Shown: positions 43,098 to 53,050 of the stretch, piece after piece
Layout of the letters: each line of letters opens with the position of its first letter
How positions within the stretch are numbered: position 1 is the first letter of the stretch
DNA from: Salinigranum salinum
Lineage (GTDB): Archaea > Halobacteriota > Halobacteria > Halobacteriales > Haloferacaceae
DNA: 64,000 nucleotides
Direction of reading: 5' to 3'
NCBI RefSeq assembly: GCF_009176545.1
Contig: NZ_VTOJ01000001.1
Span: 558,001-622,000 of the forward strand
Made by a program: the position numbers and the translations under genes
The notes under the pieces: model-generated
Told to the model about the DNA's origin: nothing
The model's database searches: none
Seen by the model: the letters and a program-made list of their open reading frames with translations, nothing else

Positions 43098-44714
43098 CTA
43101 CGACAGGTCGATCCGCCCGACGTCGCGGTCGACGCCTGCCACGACGAGCTCGTCGGTCGCCTCCAGCGTCGTCCAGTCGCCGACGTCCGCGGAGATCCGG
43201 CCGTCGCGGTGTTCGACGGCGATGACGGTCACCCCCGGAGGCAACTCCACGTCGCCGATCGTCTGCCCCGCGACGGGTTCGGCGGAGAGCCGGACCACCT
43301 CTACCTGTGTGTCGACGGAGACGACGTCCTCGTCGAGGATGGTCGACGCCAGCAGTCGTCCCGTCACCGACGCCAGAGAGAGCACGTAGTCCGCACCGGC
43401 CCGGTAGAGCTTCTTCACGTTGTCGACGTCGTCCGCCCGGGCGATGACCTCGGCGTCGGGGTTGACCTCCCGGACGACGAACGTCGCGAGCAGCGTCGTG
43501 GTGTCGTCGTCGAGCGCGAGGATGACCGTCCGCGCCTCGTCGACGCCCGCCTCTCTGAGCACGCCGGGATCGGTGGCGTCGCCGACGACGTCGACGCCCG
43601 GTCGCTCTTCGAGGTCGACCACGGTTCGCGGGACGTCCTCGCGCGCGAGCACCTCGTCGACGGTCGAGCCGACGACGCCGAAGCCGACAACGATCACCTC
43701 ACCGCGCGAGTAGCGACGGATTTCCGAGAGGGTCCGACGCTTGAGTCCCGACAGCGCCGTCTCCGTCCCGATCACGAGCAACACCGTGTGTTCGTCGAGG
43801 ACGAGATCGGTGAACGGCGGCGTCCGGAACTCGCCGTTCGACCACGCGCCGATGAGCGTCGCACCCGTCTGCCGCTCGATGTCGACCTCGCTGATCCGCT
43901 CCCCCTGGAGTCTGCTCCCGGGCTGGATGGGAAACTCGGCGACCTCGAGCCCACCACCCAGGTCGACGTTGTCGCCCGTCGCGGTCGTGACGGCGTTCCG
44001 CACCTTGTTCGCCAGCCCCCGTCCGAGCAGAACGCGGGGGGAGAACGCCTCCGTCGCCCCCGCCCGCTCGTGGTACGGCGCGAGCGTCGGCTTCTCCACG
44101 ACGCTGTAGACGGGCACGTCGGCCGTCACCTCCCCGACCGCCATGATGACGCTCAGGTCGACCTCGTCGTCGCTGTCCGCGACCACGGCCGTGGCGCGTT
44201 CGACGGACGCGTCGCGGAGCGCGTCGACCGACTCGGGGTCGGCGTGGACGACGTCGTGTCCCTGGTCGTGGAGGTCCAGGGCGCGCTCGCGGTCCGGTTC
44301 GACGACGACTCCGTCGACGCCCTGTGCGTCGAGGTCGGACAGCAGCGTCCGCGTGCGCGAACTGGAGCCACAGATCAGGACGTGGTCGGCGCGGTCGATC
44401 CCGGTCGGCGGCGACGTCGACAGCGCGTCCTCGACGAGGGGGACGATGACGATGGGGAACGCCGCGAAGATCAACAGGAGCGAGGCGATCTGCATCCCTA
44501 CGACGAGGAACGTCATTACGGGGCTCTCCCAGGGGGCGTCCTGGCCGTAGCCGGTCGTCGTGAACGTCTGCATCACGACCTCGAACGCCTCGAGGAACGT
44601 GCGTGGCCGGCTCTCGAAGAACGTCATCCCGGCGTCGTACGCGACGGTGAAGACGAGCAGGGAGCCGACGACCGTGACGAGGTAGACGCGGAAGAGGCGA
44701 CGCCGGACTACCAT
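43098..44714 (-). CDS. Two-helix potassium channel with two RCK (TrkA) units
   Basis: A 538-aa K+ channel. Two N-terminal helices (about 8-28, 66-90) flank the selectivity filter TTTGYG at 52-57. Two cytoplasmic regulatory units follow: a first Rossmann domain (HVLICGSSSRTRTLL) whose glycine loop is degenerate, followed by its TrkA_C, then a second with a good GxGxxG (VVGFGVVGSTVDEVL) and TrkA_C at the end. The channel probably responds to NAD or nucleotide signals in osmotic balance. It starts just after a GC-rich 200-bp space before the kae1 cluster. Confidence 0.9.
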   Translation of the reverse strand: MVVRRRLFRVYLVTVVGSLLVFTVAYDAGMTFFESRPRTFLEAFEVVMQTFTTTGYGQDAPWESPVMTFLVVGMQIASLLLIFAAFPIVIVPLVEDALSTSPPTGIDRADHVLICGSSSRTRTLLSDLDAQGVDGVVVEPDRERALDLHDQGHDVVHADPESVDALRDASVERATAVVADSDDEVDLSVIMAVGEVTADVPVYSVVEKPTLAPYHERAGATEAFSPRVLLGRGLANKVRNAVTTATGDNVDLGGGLEVAEFPIQPGSRLQGERISEVDIERQTGATLIGAWSNGEFRTPPFTDLVLDEHTVLLVIGTETALSGLKRRTLSEIRRYSRGEVIVVGFGVVGSTVDEVLAREDVPRTVVDLEERPGVDVVGDATDPGVLREAGVDEARTVILALDDDTTTLLATFVVREVNPDAEVIARADDVDNVKKLYRAGADYVLSLASVTGRLLASTILDEDVVSVDTQVEVVRLSAEPVAGQTIGDVELPPGVTVIAVEHRDGRISADVGDWTTLEATDELVVAGVDRDVGRIDLS

Positions 44715-44904
44715 ACGTCTCCCTCTCGGTCCGTGACCGTATAACGACGGGGCCCGACCCGAACGTTGAAACGCGATTCCGCAGCCACACCTCGTATGCG
44801 CTGACGACGGCTGCGGGACGCTCGGCGACGCGACGGTGCGCCGTCCCGCCGCGTGACGAGCACCGTCCGTTCGCCCCCACCTGCCGCGTCACGGACGCGA
44901 CCCG

Positions 44905-46524
44905 CTACTGGTACCGTCCGCGCCCTTCGACCTCGCGGAGTCGGTCGACGACCGTCCGCGCCGCGTCCCCGCCCGCGGCGAGATAGCCCGTCTCGAACGC
45001 GTCGAGCAGCGGTGCCGGCGTCTCGGCGGTCCCCTCGATGCTCTGGCCGAACACGTGGAGATCCATGGCGTGGTCCTCGACGTGTCCGGTGTGGAACCCG
45101 AGACCGAAGTCGACGAGGAACACCTTCGAGGGACCGACACGGACGTTCCGCGTCGTCGGATCGCCGTGGACGATCCCGGCACCGTGGAGCGCCGCGAGGT
45201 GTTCGCCGACCCGTTCGACGGCATCGGTCGAGAGCCGCGCCGCCAGGTCCGCCTCGCCCACGCGCTGGAGCGTCAGCGTCGCTTCCCGACGGTCGACGTC
45301 GCGGACGAGCGGCGTCGGGACGCCGACCCGCCGTGCCTCGCTCAGCAGCCGTGCCTCGGCGGTCGTTCGCTCCCGTCGCAGTCGGGCGTCAAGGACCGGA
45401 TGCCGATACTCCTTCGGGAGGCGTCGCTTCGTGACCAGGTCGTCGGCGACCGTCACTGTCGCCTCGGCGCCGCGGATCTCCGACTCGTCCTCAGCTCCGT
45501 CGTGTGACACTCGCGCGACCGACTCCTCGCCGCCACGCCAGGTGACCGGCACCGCGTCGGGCCGGAAGTTCGGATCGACCGCCGACGCCTCGATCGCGAG
45601 CGTGTCGTCTGCCGCGAACATCTTCGCGCCGAGCACGGCGATCATGCCCGCGTTGTCTCGGAGGAACCGGGGGTCGGGCGCGTAGAACTCCGCGCCGCGC
45701 GCGTCACACATCGCGCCGAGCATCTCGCGGAGGCGAGCGTTCTGTCCGACCCCGCCACCGAGGACGAGTTCGTCCGTCCCGGTCAGCGAGAGCGCCCGCT
45801 CCGACACTTCGGTGAGCATCGCGAAGACCGTCTCCTGCAAGCCGCAACAGACGTCTTCCACTGCGGCACCGTCGTCGTACGCGTCCTTCGCGGCGCTCAT
45901 GATCCCCGAGAACGAGAAGTCCATCCCCTTCACGACGTAGGGGAGGTCGAGATATTCCCCCTCCCGCGCCGCCTGCTCGACCTTCGGCCCACCCGGGTGG
46001 GACCAGCCGACGTGCCGGGTGAACTTGTCGATCGCGTTGCCCACGCCGGTGTCCATCGTCTCGCCCAGCACCCGGTAGCGACCGTTGTGATAGCCGAGGA
46101 GGTGCGCGTTCGCGCCCGAGGCGTTCAGACAGACCGGAGAGTCGAATCCCGACTCGTGACGACCGATCTCCAGGTGAGCGACCATGTGGTTCACGCCGAC
46201 GAGCGGCACGTCGAGCGCGCCGGCGAGCGCGCGTGCCGCCGTGCCGACGATCCGCAGACAGGGGCCGAGCCCGGGACCCCGCGAGAAGGCGACGGCGTCG
46301 ACCGGTGGTCCCTGTTCTCCGGCGTCCAGCTCACGGGCGCGGTCGAGCGCCAGTTCGACGACCCGAGGGATCGCCTCGCCCATGTGTTCGGCCGCCTCGC
46401 GCGGGTGAATGCCGCCGCTGTCCGGTTCGTACGGGTCCGACTCGATGAAGACGTCGTCGGCCTCGACGTCGAAGACGGCGGCGCTCGCTGCCCACGCCGT
46501 CCCTTCGATGCCGAGGACGCGCAC
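44905..46524 (-). CDS. Kae1-Bud32 fusion, KEOPS tRNA t6A synthase/kinase
   Basis: A 539-aa two-domain KEOPS subunit. Residues 1-330 are Kae1, which transfers the threonylcarbamoyl group to A37 of ANN-decoding tRNAs; metal-ligand His residues are H113 and H117 in NHMVAHLEIG, with GGVGQNARL near 270. Residues about 345-539 are Bud32, a small atypical kinase/ATPase with DDLVTKRRL, the HGDPTTRN loop and LVDFGLGFH. Starts with GTG. The usual archaeal genomic partners (Spt4, Rpo7, aIF2 gamma) follow on the upstream side. Confidence 0.95.
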   Translation of the reverse strand: MRVLGIEGTAWAASAAVFDVEADDVFIESDPYEPDSGGIHPREAAEHMGEAIPRVVELALDRARELDAGEQGPPVDAVAFSRGPGLGPCLRIVGTAARALAGALDVPLVGVNHMVAHLEIGRHESGFDSPVCLNASGANAHLLGYHNGRYRVLGETMDTGVGNAIDKFTRHVGWSHPGGPKVEQAAREGEYLDLPYVVKGMDFSFSGIMSAAKDAYDDGAAVEDVCCGLQETVFAMLTEVSERALSLTGTDELVLGGGVGQNARLREMLGAMCDARGAEFYAPDPRFLRDNAGMIAVLGAKMFAADDTLAIEASAVDPNFRPDAVPVTWRGGEESVARVSHDGAEDESEIRGAEATVTVADDLVTKRRLPKEYRHPVLDARLRRERTTAEARLLSEARRVGVPTPLVRDVDRREATLTLQRVGEADLAARLSTDAVERVGEHLAALHGAGIVHGDPTTRNVRVGPSKVFLVDFGLGFHTGHVEDHAMDLHVFGQSIEGTAETPAPLLDAFETGYLAAGGDAARTVVDRLREVEGRGRYQ

Positions 46525-46536
46525 CTGTGGGCGAAA

Positions 46537-46851
46537 TCAGGCCTCTTCGGCCTCGACTTCGGGCTCGTCGCCGCTCGTGATCTTGTTGCGCTCGAGCATG
46601 TACTCCTGTTCGACGTCGCGGGCGAACTCGGGGCTGTCGTACACCTTCGCGTAGCCCACGGTCTTGCGCATGCCGAACTTGGTGTCGAGCGTGTGGACGA
46701 CGACCTCGTCGGAGTCCTTGTTCAGTTTGGCGGCGAGGCTGTCGCGCACGGAGAGCCGGGAGGGGGTCGCCTCGTCGTGGACGACCTCGAACCGAACGTC
46801 CGTCCTGTGCAACATCGGGTTCTCGTCCTCGTCGATAATGTCGATCTCCAT
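46537..46851 (-). CDS. rps24e: Ribosomal protein S24e
   Basis: A 104-aa small-subunit protein. It begins MEIDIIDEDENPMLHRTDV with the characteristic VVVHTLDTKFGMRKTVGYAKVYD core and an acidic C-terminal tail EPEVEAEEA. It lies only 12 bp from the kae1 GTG start. In many haloarchaea rps27ae sits between rps24e and kae1, but there is no room for it here. Confidence 0.96.
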   Translation of the reverse strand: MEIDIIDEDENPMLHRTDVRFEVVHDEATPSRLSVRDSLAAKLNKDSDEVVVHTLDTKFGMRKTVGYAKVYDSPEFARDVEQEYMLERNKITSGDEPEVEAEEA

Positions 46852-46960
46852 AGTCAGTTACCTCTACTTCTCTTCGATGCGATGAAAAGGATTTCGAAGG
46901 ACGTGACGGTCGTACTCCACGTGGCAGCCGGTTCGCCCGCGATGGCCGGTCGGACGCGGG

Positions 46961-47536
46961 TCATTCGGCGTCGTCTCCGTCGTCGGTGTCGTGGTCGGCG
47001 TCCGCTCGCGCGTGGCCGAGGAGCGACAGCGCCGCGTCCGCGTCCCCCTCGAACTGCGTCAACAGTTCGACCATCTCCGCCCGTGTCTCGGGCGTGACCC
47101 GGACGAGCACCATCCCCTCGTCGGGCTGGCCGTAGACGACGCTCGCACCGTCGGGCGCGACGACGACCGCCGGGAGCGTGGCGAGGTCCTCCTCGCCGTC
47201 GACGTCGAGCACTCGTGGTTCGGCCGCGTCGACGGCCTCGCGGAGCGCCCGAAGCAGCGCCTCGGAGAGCTCACCGGCGGGGTTCGTGACGGTCTTCCCC
47301 TCGGGAAGCGCCTCGAGCGCCGACGCCGTCTCCGTGGAGACGGCTTCGCGTTTGGTCCGTCCGTCGACGACGGCGACGTCGGGCGTCGTTCCGGCACGAA
47401 GGAGGTGTGCGGTGACGACGTCGCCGACGGCGATCACGGGACGGCCGGCCGCGTCGAGCAGGCCCTCGGTGTCGGTGTAGACGGTGCCGAACGGTTCTTT
47501 GAACGCGCTCCGGAGCGGTCGTGGGAGCCGAAGCAT
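46961..47536 (-). CDS. GTP-dependent dephospho-CoA kinase (DUF359)
   Basis: A 191-aa enzyme that phosphorylates dephospho-CoA with GTP in archaeal CoA synthesis. Family markers: LRLPRPLRSAFKEPFG at the start, the VVDGRTKREAV and VTNPAGELS motifs, and VVYGQPDEGMVLV. An acidic tail (DADHDTDDGDDAE) follows. Its position between rps24e and spt4 is conserved in haloarchaea. Confidence 0.93.
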   Translation of the reverse strand: MLRLPRPLRSAFKEPFGTVYTDTEGLLDAAGRPVIAVGDVVTAHLLRAGTTPDVAVVDGRTKREAVSTETASALEALPEGKTVTNPAGELSEALLRALREAVDAAEPRVLDVDGEEDLATLPAVVVAPDGASVVYGQPDEGMVLVRVTPETRAEMVELLTQFEGDADAALSLLGHARADADHDTDDGDDAE

Positions 47537-47560
47537 AGCCCGTTTCGATCTCCCCAGCGA

Positions 47561-47758
47561 TCAGCGGACCTTCAGCGCGTAACCGCCGGGTTCGCTGACG
47601 TTCATCTCCTCGGCGATCTCGCTCTCTTCGGGGTGGGTGATGTAGACGTACCCCGCCCAGTCCTCGGTCAGCGAGGAGGAGCCACAGAGGTCACAGGTCT
47701 GGTTGTTCGGCTCGTTGATGTGGTGACACTCCCGACAGGCGAGCCGTTTCTTCGCCAT
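47561..47758 (-). CDS. spt4: Transcription elongation factor Spt4
   Basis: A 65-aa zinc protein: CRECHHI and CDLCGSSSL knuckles flank a short hinge, followed by WAGYVYITHPEESEIAEEM. Spt4 pairs with Spt5 on the RNA polymerase clamp. Its ATG overlaps the stop of rpo7 by one base (TGATG), so they are coupled. Confidence 0.95.
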   Translation of the reverse strand: MAKKRLACRECHHINEPNNQTCDLCGSSSLTEDWAGYVYITHPEESEIAEEMNVSEPGGYALKVR

Positions 47759-48327
47759 CAGTCACCGGCCTCCGCTTCGCTCTCCTGACGCTTGGCCTCG
47801 AGCCAGCCGTGTTTGCCGAGCCCGGGCTGTTTGGCCGTGAGCCCGATCTTCGAGTCGCGCGGGTTGCGCTCGTCGATGCTCTTGGTGACGATCCGTACCC
47901 GGACGGAGTCGCCGACGCCGAGCGTCTGGTTCGACTCGGTGGAGGCGAGCTGCTGGTTCTCGCCGTCGTAGGCGAGGTATTCGTTGGAGATCTGTGAGAC
48001 GTGGAGCAGCCCGTCGACGGGACCGATCCCGACGAACGCGCCGAACTCGACGACCTCGACGACGTTTCCGTCGACGACCTCCTGCATCTGCGGATCGAAG
48101 GTGATGGCGTCGAAGTCGGCCTCGTAGTAGACGCCCGGACGACCCGGGAGCACAGAGCCTTCCCCGATGTCGTGCACCTTGCTGACGCTGACGACGCTGC
48201 CGACGTCCTCGTCCATCCGTCCCTCGAGTTTGTCCTGGAGCAGCCGTTTCACCCGCTGGGGAGTGACGTCTGCCAGATGGCGGGGCGGCACTTCGACCGT
48301 GTCTTTGAGTCGTACCCGTTTGTACAT
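47758..48327 (-). CDS. RNA polymerase subunit Rpo7 (RpoE1)
   Basis: A 189-aa stalk subunit that pairs with Rpo4 and helps open DNA and hold RNA. N-terminal RNP-like tip domain (MYKRVRLKDTVEVPPRHL) and a C-terminal S1-like OB domain (VVEFGAFVGIGPVDGLLHVSQI and VRVRIVTKSIDERNPRDSKIGL). Family name Rpo7 or rpoE'. Its position next to spt4 is highly conserved. Confidence 0.95.
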   Translation of the reverse strand: MYKRVRLKDTVEVPPRHLADVTPQRVKRLLQDKLEGRMDEDVGSVVSVSKVHDIGEGSVLPGRPGVYYEADFDAITFDPQMQEVVDGNVVEVVEFGAFVGIGPVDGLLHVSQISNEYLAYDGENQQLASTESNQTLGVGDSVRVRIVTKSIDERNPRDSKIGLTAKQPGLGKHGWLEAKRQESEAEAGD

Positions 48328-48347
48328 GCGTTATCGTTGAGTTCCTG

Positions 48348-48758
48348 CTACGGTTCCGTAATCGCAAGTGTGTTGCGGCCCCGGACGCCGACGACCGGCA
48401 CGTTCCGGTCGAGCAGTCGGTCCCGGAGGGGGCTGTCGTCCGTGACGACGTAGTCGCAGTCGTGCTCGGGGGAGACGGCGAGTTCGACGACCGCGTCGTC
48501 GGCGTAGGTGGCGTCGGTGTCGGCGATCCGACATCGATCCACGAGGTCGCGCCCGACGCTCGCGGCGACTCCCTCCTCGCCCGCGCCCGCTGCGAGTTTC
48601 TCCAGTTCGGCGACGACGGCGCGCGGGACGACCAGCTCGACGGTCGACCCGTCGGTCCCGACGGGCTCGCCGAGCAGGCGGGCGAGCTCGTCGAAGACGC
48701 GGACGTTACGTTCGACCGGCATCATGAGCGCGTTGGTGTCCAGCACGACCGTCGTCAC
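48348..48758 (-). CDS. PIN domain (Fcf1-like) protein
   Basis: A 136-aa PIN-domain nuclease: VVLDTNALMMP (first Asp), VVAELEKLA (Glu), and VVTDDSPLRDRLLDR (two Asp) form the metal site. The position between rpo7 and aIF2 gamma is conserved in haloarchaea and suggests a role in rRNA processing rather than a toxin. Start codon one base after the aIF2 gamma stop. Confidence 0.88.
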   Translation of the reverse strand: MTTVVLDTNALMMPVERNVRVFDELARLLGEPVGTDGSTVELVVPRAVVAELEKLAAGAGEEGVAASVGRDLVDRCRIADTDATYADDAVVELAVSPEHDCDYVVTDDSPLRDRLLDRNVPVVGVRGRNTLAITEP

Positions 48759-49997
48759 TTATTTGAGCGTCCCGATGCCGATGAGGCGCCAGCGCGCGCC
48801 CACCCGTCGGTTGATGGCGATCTTCGCGCCCGATTCGGCACACACCGGCCGCTTGAGGTTCACCTCGCACTCGCCGGCGCGCGCGCTCGTCACGGCTCCC
48901 ACGGTGGTCGCGGTGCCGACGGTCAGCATCAGCGGCTCGCCGGTCGAGATCTCCTCGACCTCGTCGCCCGTCCCGTCGGCCCCGACGACGCGGTCGAGGA
49001 GGTCGACGTCCATGGTGAACGACTCGCGGGTCGGCGGGAGCGTCCCGGGTTCGCCGGCGACCTGCCCGGCGAGCGCGTCCCCCTTCGTCAGTGCGGGATC
49101 GAGTCCCGTCCCGACGCCGAGCAGCCCACCGGGTCGGACCGTGTCGAGCTGCGTCCCGCCGGCCTGGAGCGACCGTACCGTCGTCTCGATGGGGCGCCAC
49201 TCCGACTGGCCGCCCTCGTCGACCTCGCGGCCGGGACGGAGTTCGATCTCGTCGTTCACGGAGAGCTCGCCCTCGACGAGGCTGCCGCCGATCACGCCTC
49301 CCGTGAGGTTCTCCCACGTCGTCCCCGGGCGGTTGATGTCGAAGCTCCGTGCGACGAACATCCGGGCGTCCTCGGTCGCGTCGCGCTCGGGCGTGGGGAT
49401 CTCCCGCTCGATAGCGTCGATGAGGAGGTCCATGTTGATCTCCTGTCCCGCGCTGATCGGCACGATGGGTGCGTCCTCGGCGACGGTCCCCTCGACGAAC
49501 TCCTGGATCTGTTCGTAGTTCGCGACCGCGCGGTCGCGGTCGACGAGGTCGATCTTGTTCTGCGCGATGACGATGTTGTCGATGCCGATGATGTCCAGCG
49601 CCATCAGGTGTTCTTCGGTCTGTGCCTGCGGCACCTGCTCGGTCGCCGACACCACCAGGACGGCGCCGTCCATCAGCGCCGCGCCCGACAGCATCGTCGC
49701 CATCAGCGTCTCGTGGCCCGGTGCGTCGACGAACGACACCGTGCGCAAGATCTCGCTCGTCGAGCCGTCCTCGCACTCTTCCTCTACGGTGTAACATTCG
49801 GGCGCGTCGACCCCCGGACACTGGCGGAACGTCGCGTCCGCGTAACCCAGTCGGATGGAGATCCCGCGCTTCATCTCCTCCGAGTGCTGGTCGGTCCACG
49901 ACCCCGACAGGGCCTGGACCAGCGTCGTCTTCCCGTGGTCCACGTGGCCGACGAGTCCGATGTTCACCTCCGGTTGTTGTGTTGTATCCGTCACCAT
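48759..49997 (-). CDS. Translation initiation factor aIF2 subunit gamma
   Basis: A 412-aa GTPase that delivers initiator tRNA to the small ribosomal subunit. GTP-binding motifs: [13 protein letters not shown] (G1), [14 protein letters not shown] (switch region), DAPGHETL (G3), AQNKIDLVD (G4). It also has a zinc knuckle ([11 protein letters not shown]). C-terminal beta-barrel domains end in [11 protein letters not shown]. Start at [10 protein letters not shown]; a longer frame upstream is not family-like. Confidence 0.96.
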   Translation of the reverse strand: MVTDTTQQPEVNIGLVGHVDHGKTTLVQALSGSWTDQHSEEMKRGISIRLGYADATFRQCPGVDAPECYTVEEECEDGSTSEILRTVSFVDAPGHETLMATMLSGAALMDGAVLVVSATEQVPQAQTEEHLMALDIIGIDNIVIAQNKIDLVDRDRAVANYEQIQEFVEGTVAEDAPIVPISAGQEINMDLLIDAIEREIPTPERDATEDARMFVARSFDINRPGTTWENLTGGVIGGSLVEGELSVNDEIELRPGREVDEGGQSEWRPIETTVRSLQAGGTQLDTVRPGGLLGVGTGLDPALTKGDALAGQVAGEPGTLPPTRESFTMDVDLLDRVVGADGTGDEVEEISTGEPLMLTVGTATTVGAVTSARAGECEVNLKRPVCAESGAKIAINRRVGARWRLIGIGTLK

Positions 49998-50208
49998 TGA
50001 CCTCCTGAGAGTAATCTTGGGGAAGTTTCGCCCTGAACGACTGATAAAGGTGCTGTTCTCGCCGCCCGCGTGTGTCGGGGTGACGGTGTGCCGTCGACCG
50101 CTCCGTCGACCACCCACGCGCCGTCGCGGCTCGTGCGTCGGTTCTCCCCCGACACCGCCGTCTGTCCCGGCCGGTGTCGTTTTGCTCGTCGAGCGCCGAG
50201 GGTCGAGC

Positions 50209-51168
50209 GTGCGGGAGTACGCCTTCGAACTCGCGCTCTGTTCGTGCCTCGAACGGGAGACCGACTGGATCGTCTCGCGTCAGCTGGGGGGCAGCGTGGC
50301 GGCTCCCGGTGGTCGGGTCGTCGACGTCGTCGGCGTCGTCCCCGGCCCGGGGTTCGACCGTCGAGCCGCCATCACCGCCGACACCATCCCACCGCTCGCC
50401 ATCGAGAGCGACGTCGGCGTCGGCGCTCCCGTCCGGCCCGAACGGGCCTTCGACTGCTCGGCGGACGTCGCCCGGCGCGTGGCCGACGCCGCCGTCGACG
50501 TGGGGTTCTTCGAGGCCGACCAGCGCGGCGGACGTCGGCTCGTCCGTCGCGCGACCAGGTACCCCGACGACTGGTTCTCCTCGCTCGTGGGAATCGAGAA
50601 CAAGCCCGACCTCGGCTCGCCCGGCGACCTCGAATCCCAGCTCAGAACGGACGCGAGCCTCGCGCTGTTCGACGAGGTGGTCCTCGCCACGGAGAGCTAC
50701 GTCACGCGCGCACACCTGAACCGCCTGCCGGAGCAGGTGGGCGTCTGGCGGTTCGATCCCGATGAGGGCGACACAACGGTCGTCCGTCAGCCGACCCGCC
50801 TCCCGGTCGACGAGACGGGCGTCGAACCCGTCGACTCCCGGCCGCTCCGCACCGACGTCGCACTCGTTCCGGCCGCGGAGAAGGCCCGGATCAGACGGCG
50901 TATCGCGGAACGGGCGTACGGCAAGGGGTGGCGACCCGATCCACCGGGCTGTGTCCACGCGACGGTGACCGACGACGGCCGGCCGTACTGCGAGCAGTTC
51001 GACCGCGTGGTCCACCCTGCCGCCGAGTGCGGTGACGGCTGCCCGTCCTTCACCGGGGCCGACCGCCCGACGTTCGACCGCGCGTCGTTCCGCGACGACC
51101 GGACGCCGTGGGTGGCCGACCCCACCGGTGTCGTGCGTCGACAGACCGGCCTCGACCGCTTCTCGTGA
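50209..51168 (+). CDS. DUF5787 family protein
   Basis: A 319-aa protein of a haloarchaeal family (DUF5787). It has an N-terminal [21 protein letters not shown] and several Cys positions ([22 protein letters not shown]) that may bind a metal or iron-sulfur cluster. [24 protein letters not shown] recalls the conserved core of some endonuclease-like folds, with E, K and D in a likely active-site position (IENKPD), but this is uncertain. A GTG start ([10 protein letters not shown]) is the best. Confidence 0.7.
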   Translation: MREYAFELALCSCLERETDWIVSRQLGGSVAAPGGRVVDVVGVVPGPGFDRRAAITADTIPPLAIESDVGVGAPVRPERAFDCSADVARRVADAAVDVGFFEADQRGGRRLVRRATRYPDDWFSSLVGIENKPDLGSPGDLESQLRTDASLALFDEVVLATESYVTRAHLNRLPEQVGVWRFDPDEGDTTVVRQPTRLPVDETGVEPVDSRPLRTDVALVPAAEKARIRRRIAERAYGKGWRPDPPGCVHATVTDDGRPYCEQFDRVVHPAAECGDGCPSFTGADRPTFDRASFRDDRTPWVADPTGVVRRQTGLDRFS

Positions 51169-51181
51169 GTGGTCGCGGTCG

Positions 51182-52612
51182 TCACGACGATCGCTCGACG
51201 ACCGCCCCGAGCGCGAGCGCGGTCGACTCGTCGCCCCGGTCGGTGACGAACTGACAGCCGACGGGTCGGCCGTCGACCGTCCCACAGGGGACCGACAGCG
51301 CCGGGTTTCCCGTGAAGTTGAACGGGGCCGTGTGTGAGATCGTCCTGACGAAGGCCTCGTCGTCGGTGACGCTCCCGAAGTCGGGCGCGGTCGTCGGTGT
51401 CGTCGGGAGGACGAGCGCGTCACACGCCGCGAGCGCCTCGTCGACCTCGCGGGTGAACGCCTCGCGGACGCGCTGTGCGGCCACGTAGTGACGCCCGCCC
51501 GACGATTCGAGGAGTCCACCGCCCACGAGTAGCTGGTCGGAGACGTTCTCCCCGACGCGATCCATCGGGAGGTCGGCCAGCGCCGCCCGGAGGCCCTCGC
51601 TGTACCCCGTCCCGGTGCCGTACACCTGCCCGTCGTCGGCGAGGAGACGGGCGAACTCGACGCTGGCCGTCGCCAGCAACGCCAGCGGCGTCGCCTCGAA
51701 CGTCGGGAGCGAGATCCGGTCGACCACGACCCCGGCGTCGGTGAGCGTCTCGACGACGGCGTCGATCCGTGCCTCGACCGCGTCGTCGGCACTGGCCATC
51801 GCCTCCTCGACGACGCCGATTCGGTCGGTGTCGACGACGTCCGGGACGCTCACCTCGGGTGTCGGCATCCCCAGCGTCGAGGGGTCGCGCCGGTCCGGGC
51901 CGGCGATCGTCTCGAACACCGCTCCCGCCAGCGCGACCGACTCCGCCAGGACGCCGACGTGGTCGAGCGAGGGGGCGAGGTCGACGAATCCGAACCGCGG
52001 CACCGACCTGTGTGTCGGCTTCAGGCCGACGACGCCGCAGTACGACGCGGGGATGCGGACGCTCCCGCCCGTGTCGCTCCCGAGCGCGGCGTCGAGCGTC
52101 CCCGCGGCGACGGCCGCACCGCTCCCGCTCGAAGAGCCACCCGGCACCGCGCCCTCGGCGGCGGGGTTCTCGACCGGGCCGTGTGCGCAGGTCTCGCCGG
52201 TCGTGAAGTAGGCGAACTCGTCCATGTTGGTCGTCGCCCGGAGGTCGCCACCGGCGTCGAGGAGCCGCGTGACGACCGTCGCGTGGTACGTCGGCGTGTA
52301 CGACAGGGCCGCCGATCCACAGGTCATCGGGACGCCGGCGACGGCGAGGTTGTCCTTCACGCCGAGGCGGTACTCCGAGAGCGGTCCCTCTCCCCGCGAG
52401 AGCGAGAACGTGTACCGGAACGCGTCGTGCGGATCGTCGCCCTCGCGCACGTCGGTCGCGGGCTCGTCGTCGGGATCGGCGGCGCCGAGCGTCTCGAACA
52501 GGTCGCTCGTCGCCTCCAGCTCGGCCGCGTACTCGTCGACCGCCTCGTCGCCGAGGTCGATCCCGTAGCTGTCTGCCGCCGTCCGGATCGCCTCGGCGCT
52601 GTCGCGTGTCAT
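51182..52612 (-). CDS. Amidase signature family enzyme
   Basis: A 476-aa amidase with the Ser-cisSer-Lys triad: K86 in LGVKDNLA, S160/S161 in GGSSSGSGAA and nucleophile S184 in GSDTGGS. It also has the NMDEFAYF loop reminiscent of GatA. It hydrolyses an amide, possibly aromatic or aliphatic; the substrate is not set. It is not in a gat operon (no gatB or gatC nearby), so it is a stand-alone amidase rather than part of the tRNA transamidase. Start ATG is MTRDSAEAI. Confidence 0.88.
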   Translation of the reverse strand: MTRDSAEAIRTAADSYGIDLGDEAVDEYAAELEATSDLFETLGAADPDDEPATDVREGDDPHDAFRYTFSLSRGEGPLSEYRLGVKDNLAVAGVPMTCGSAALSYTPTYHATVVTRLLDAGGDLRATTNMDEFAYFTTGETCAHGPVENPAAEGAVPGGSSSGSGAAVAAGTLDAALGSDTGGSVRIPASYCGVVGLKPTHRSVPRFGFVDLAPSLDHVGVLAESVALAGAVFETIAGPDRRDPSTLGMPTPEVSVPDVVDTDRIGVVEEAMASADDAVEARIDAVVETLTDAGVVVDRISLPTFEATPLALLATASVEFARLLADDGQVYGTGTGYSEGLRAALADLPMDRVGENVSDQLLVGGGLLESSGGRHYVAAQRVREAFTREVDEALAACDALVLPTTPTTAPDFGSVTDDEAFVRTISHTAPFNFTGNPALSVPCGTVDGRPVGCQFVTDRGDESTALALGAVVERSS

Positions 52613-52784
52613 AGCTGGTTTCGGCGTACAGCTGTCACTCAATTAACTGTTGTGCCGACCGTGGTCCGACTCGTCGTCGGCACGACGGAACGGTCGGCGT
52701 CGCGGAGCGTCGTCGTTCCGCGCACCCCGACACCGTGGAACAGCGCGTGCGGAACTGCCACCCGGCTCGTCGCGCGGGACGGCC

Positions 52785-52931
52785 TCAGAAGGCTCTGAGA
52801 TCCGCCGATCCACAGTCATCGCACTCGACGGCCGACCCCCGGGGCCGGTACGTCGCGTCGCAGTCCCAGCAGTGGTAGAGTTCTTCGCGTGCGATCCCCA
52901 GCATCGTCCGTACACCTTCGAACACGCTCAT
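52785..52931 (-). CDS. Small zinc-ribbon protein
   Basis: A 48-aa protein, MSVFEGVRTMLGIAREELYH followed by a two-knuckle zinc ribbon (CWDCDATYRP and CDDCGSADLRAF). The first 14 residues of the longer frame are removed because they are hydrophobic and out of family. Such small ribbons are numerous in haloarchaea; role unknown. Confidence 0.62.
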   Translation of the reverse strand: MSVFEGVRTMLGIAREELYHCWDCDATYRPRGSAVECDDCGSADLRAF

Positions 52932-53050
52932 GGCTGGTCGACGACAGTACGCCACGCGAAATAATAAGCGCATCGTTCGAATTAGACTATAAAAATTACC
53001 GGTTCGGTATCGAAAGAGGTCACAACGGATCGCTACCTGGGCCGGACCGG

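Noticed and set aside
42993..44744. 583-codon plus-strand frame opposite the K+ channel
   Set aside because: Antisense shadow: Arg/Asp/Val-rich, while the other strand has the TTTGYG filter and Rossmann motifs.
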